NCBI GenBank assembly: GCA_021792815.1
Contig: JAJYTX010000084.1
Location: 1-9,090 of the forward strand
Length of the DNA stretch: 9,090 nt
Origin: Pseudomonadota bacterium
GTDB lineage: Bacteria; Pseudomonadota; Gammaproteobacteria; Steroidobacterales; Steroidobacteraceae
Direction of reading: 5' to 3'
Positions 7,097-9,090 of the stretch are shown here, piece by piece (position 1 is the first letter of the stretch; each line of letters begins with the position of its first letter). The notes beneath the pieces are model-generated. The model did no database searches. It saw only the letters and a program-made list of their open reading frames with translations, and was not told where the DNA came from. The translations under genes and the position numbers were made by a program.

Positions 7097-9090
7097 TCAG
7101 AAATCATGCCGGTACTGAAGCAGCACCGTCAGGGGGCGCAGCGTCGCGACCTGGGGAATGACCGTGCCGTTCGCGGTGTACTGCGCGTAGCCGATGTAGC
7201 CGATATCGCCGAGATTCGGCCTGGCGTTGCTCGCGTTGCGCACGTTGACCGACAGAGAGGTCTGGCCGCGCCGCACACCGAAGCGCAGATTGACCAGCAG
7301 GTAGGAAGCGCGCGTCGCGAAAGTGCCGTTGCCGCCGTTGAGCAACGCGCGACTGTCCCCGGTATAGCTCGCGTCAGCCTCGATGAAGCCCTCGAACGCG
7401 GCGGTCATCGGGCGGGTGTAGACGCCGGCGAGCGTCGCGGTCCAGGCGGGCGTTCCGAGGACGCGCGAACCGGGCGCGACCCCGACGATCGCCAGGGCGC
7501 CCGGCTCGGTGATGCGGGTCTGCTCGTAGCTCACCCCGGCCCGCAGCGCCAGTGACGGTACGAAATGACCGTCGAGCTCGATCTCCCCGCCGTTGATCCG
7601 TGCCCGCCGGCCGTTGATGTCGAATATGGCCTCGCAGGGCAGGGCAACCTGCTGCTGCGGATTGCGCCAGTCGATGTGAAAGGCGGCCGCGGAAAGCAGC
7701 AGGCCGGTCTCCGGGACCTGCGCCTTGCCGCCGAGTTCGTAGCTCCAGAGCGTATCGGACTTCAGGTGCGTGATGTCATCGATGGGCAGGTTCGGCATCT
7801 GGCAGAAGGGCAGATAGGTCTGGGCGGCGCCGGCACGGAAGCCCTCGGACGCCGATGCGTAGACCATCGCGCGCGCGTCGATCTGATAGGAGAGCGCGAC
7901 CTTCGGATCGATGCCGGACTGGCGGCTCGATTCCGGATGGCTCGGCGTGAGGCCGAAGTTGTTGAAACCGTTGGCGGTGAAGTCCGAGGTCTGGTGGAGC
8001 CAGTACTGTCGTGCGCCCAGGGTCAATGTGAGCTTTGCTGCGAGTGGCACATAGATCTGCCCGAACAGCGCGGCATCCCGCTGCATCGCCGGGTTGACAT
8101 CGGTCCAGAGCAGGTCATTCGGCCAGGGATGCGGGCTCACCACGGAATCATGGGCGGTCGCGGCCACCAGTCCCCGCGCGTACTGCGGCGGAACGGACAG
8201 CACCGAGCGGCTGCGCGCATAGAAGGCGCCGACGGTGCCGCTCACGCCGAGCAGCCCCTTGAACGACACACGCAACTCCTGCGTGAACTGGTTTTCGTAG
8301 TTCTCCTGGTCCCACAGAAACGGCTGGGCGGGCAGCGAGGTCACGCCGTAGTCATTCTGCAGGATCTGCTGCGTGCCGTAGGTCGAGTCCTCGATGTCGC
8401 GATTGTGGCGGTAGAAGTAGCTGGTGGCGAAGACGAGTCGTACCGTGCCGCCCCGATAGTCGATCCCGAGCGACGGCAGCAGCCACGCGTCGGTCGCGCC
8501 CGGCTGGATGTCGAAGGCGCGATTGAGGGTGTAGACCGGCGCGAAGGCCGGTAGCGGCGCGAACGTCGCTGGAAATCCCTTGTCGTGCGTGTCCTGCGCC
8601 ATGACACGCAGCTGCATTCCGAGTGCCGGAGTGAGCCGCAGGCGGGTCGTAACCGACCCGCCGTAGGTGGTCCGGGCGCCCTGATCGCCGACGCTGGTGC
8701 GCGCCGCCGGAAGAAAGGGATTGCGGGTCGCCGCGCTCGCCGGCGCCGGATAGGTGCGGGTCAGGTATCCGGCAGCATGGCTGCCGAAGAGAACGATGCG
8801 GGTCGCGAGCCGGCCTGGAACGAGCGCGATGTTCTCGATGAGGCTCGCGCCTCCATCGGCGCTGCCGCCGCCGGATGTGACACCGGCGTCAGCGGTGTAG
8901 CCGAGTTGGTCGCGCCGCAGATCGGGCCGCCGTGTGATGATGCGCACGGTGCCGCCGAGGGAGCTTTCGCCGAACAGCGTCCCCTGCGGTCCTTTGAGCA
9001 CTTCGATCCGCTTCACGTCGACGATGCGCGGATCAATCGATTCCGGCAGTGGCGTGTTGTCGATATAGAATCCCGTCGCACCCGACGTGC
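7097..9090 (-). CDS. TonB-dependent outer-membrane receptor (N-terminus beyond window)
   Basis: 663 residues of a 22-stranded-barrel type receptor are visible; signal peptide, TonB box and first part of the plug lie past base 9090. The reading frame stays open from 9016 to the edge and encodes FYIDNTPLPE and DPRIVDVKRIEVLKGPQGT, the standard plug-domain stretch, followed by LFGESSLGGTVRIITRRPD. The GTG at 9016 is therefore not the true start. The rest is a beta-barrel with alternating aromatic-rich strands, and the protein ends in QYRHDF, the terminal Phe being typical of outer-membrane assembly signals. Cysteines in TYLPFCQMPN and VALPCEAIF may form a disulfide in or near an extracellular loop. 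The overall look matches the FyuA-like/sphingomonad-type receptors, which are abundant and of mixed specificity; it does not look like BtuB. It is convergent with the operon, so it needs its own promoter outside the window. The ligand is unknown, and a functional link with YnjBCD is only suggested by proximity. Confidence 0.93.
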   Translation of the reverse strand, partial: TSGATGFYIDNTPLPESIDPRIVDVKRIEVLKGPQGTLFGESSLGGTVRIITRRPDLRRDQLGYTADAGVTSGGGSADGGASLIENIALVPGRLATRIVLFGSHAAGYLTRTYPAPASAATRNPFLPAARTSVGDQGARTTYGGSVTTRLRLTPALGMQLRVMAQDTHDKGFPATFAPLPAFAPVYTLNRAFDIQPGATDAWLLPSLGIDYRGGTVRLVFATSYFYRHNRDIEDSTYGTQQILQNDYGVTSLPAQPFLWDQENYENQFTQELRVSFKGLLGVSGTVGAFYARSRSVLSVPPQYARGLVAATAHDSVVSPHPWPNDLLWTDVNPAMQRDAALFGQIYVPLAAKLTLTLGARQYWLHQTSDFTANGFNNFGLTPSHPESSRQSGIDPKVALSYQIDARAMVYASASEGFRAGAAQTYLPFCQMPNLPIDDITHLKSDTLWSYELGGKAQVPETGLLLSAAAFHIDWRNPQQQVALPCEAIFDINGRRARINGGEIELDGHFVPSLALRAGVSYEQTRITEPGALAIVGVAPGSRVLGTPAWTATLAGVYTRPMTAAFEGFIEADASYTGDSRALLNGGNGTFATRASYLLVNLRFGVRRGQTSLSVNVRNASNARPNLGDIGYIGYAQYTANGTVIPQVATLRPLTVLLQYRHDF

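Noticed and set aside
7051..7161. A 36-codon frame whose ATG overlaps the glycosyltransferase stop (ATGA), mimicking another coupled operon gene.
   Set aside because: It runs into the 3' end of the receptor on the opposite strand, has no recognisable sequence, and a chance ATGA overlap is likely in this composition. It could be a remnant of a lost seventh gene, but nothing supports that.
7565..8554. Plus-strand open frame of 329 codons inside the receptor gene.
   Set aside because: The minus strand has the plug and barrel sequence and a correct C-terminal Phe. The plus frame has no recognisable motif and is read as a shadow.

Overview
This is a strongly GC-rich, gene-dense stretch of what is most likely a proteobacterial chromosome. 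Periplasmic and outer-membrane proteins show a Gram-negative cell, and the YnjBCD-type transporter and TonB-dependent receptor fit a high-GC gamma- or alphaproteobacterium. The genus cannot be fixed from the sequence. No RNA genes, insertion sequences, CRISPR arrays or long repeats were seen.

Layout. Positions 1-74 hold the last 23 codons of a probable upstream plus-strand gene. After about 90 non-coding bases comes a compact six-gene plus-strand operon (165-7054): a radical SAM protein with a SPASM/twitch-like C-terminus; the three parts of a YnjBCD-type ABC transporter (periplasmic binding protein YnjB, fused double permease YnjC, ATPase YnjD); a flavoprotein disulfide reductase of the mercuric reductase/dihydrolipoamide dehydrogenase superfamily; and a GT-A glycosyltransferase of the TIGR04283 type. 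The first five genes overlap their neighbours by 1 or 4 bases and the sixth follows after 6 bases, so they are almost certainly co-transcribed and translationally coupled. Only 42 bases separate the operon from a convergent minus-strand gene for a TonB-dependent outer-membrane receptor, which runs off the right edge without its N-terminus.

How the genes may work together. The transporter would move an unknown solute across the inner membrane, powered by YnjD. The radical SAM enzyme, the flavoprotein and the glycosyltransferase look like a small-molecule modification set. The TIGR04283 family was named for genomic association with a radical SAM/selenodomain protein and later with arsenosugar biosynthesis, so a metalloid or thiol-linked substrate is a reasonable hypothesis. 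The radical SAM protein here does not look like the classical arsenosugar enzyme, however, and no arsenic methyltransferase or regulator is in view. The substrate and product are therefore unknown. The operon as a unit is the most interesting feature of the window. The receptor could supply the outer-membrane step, but only proximity suggests this.
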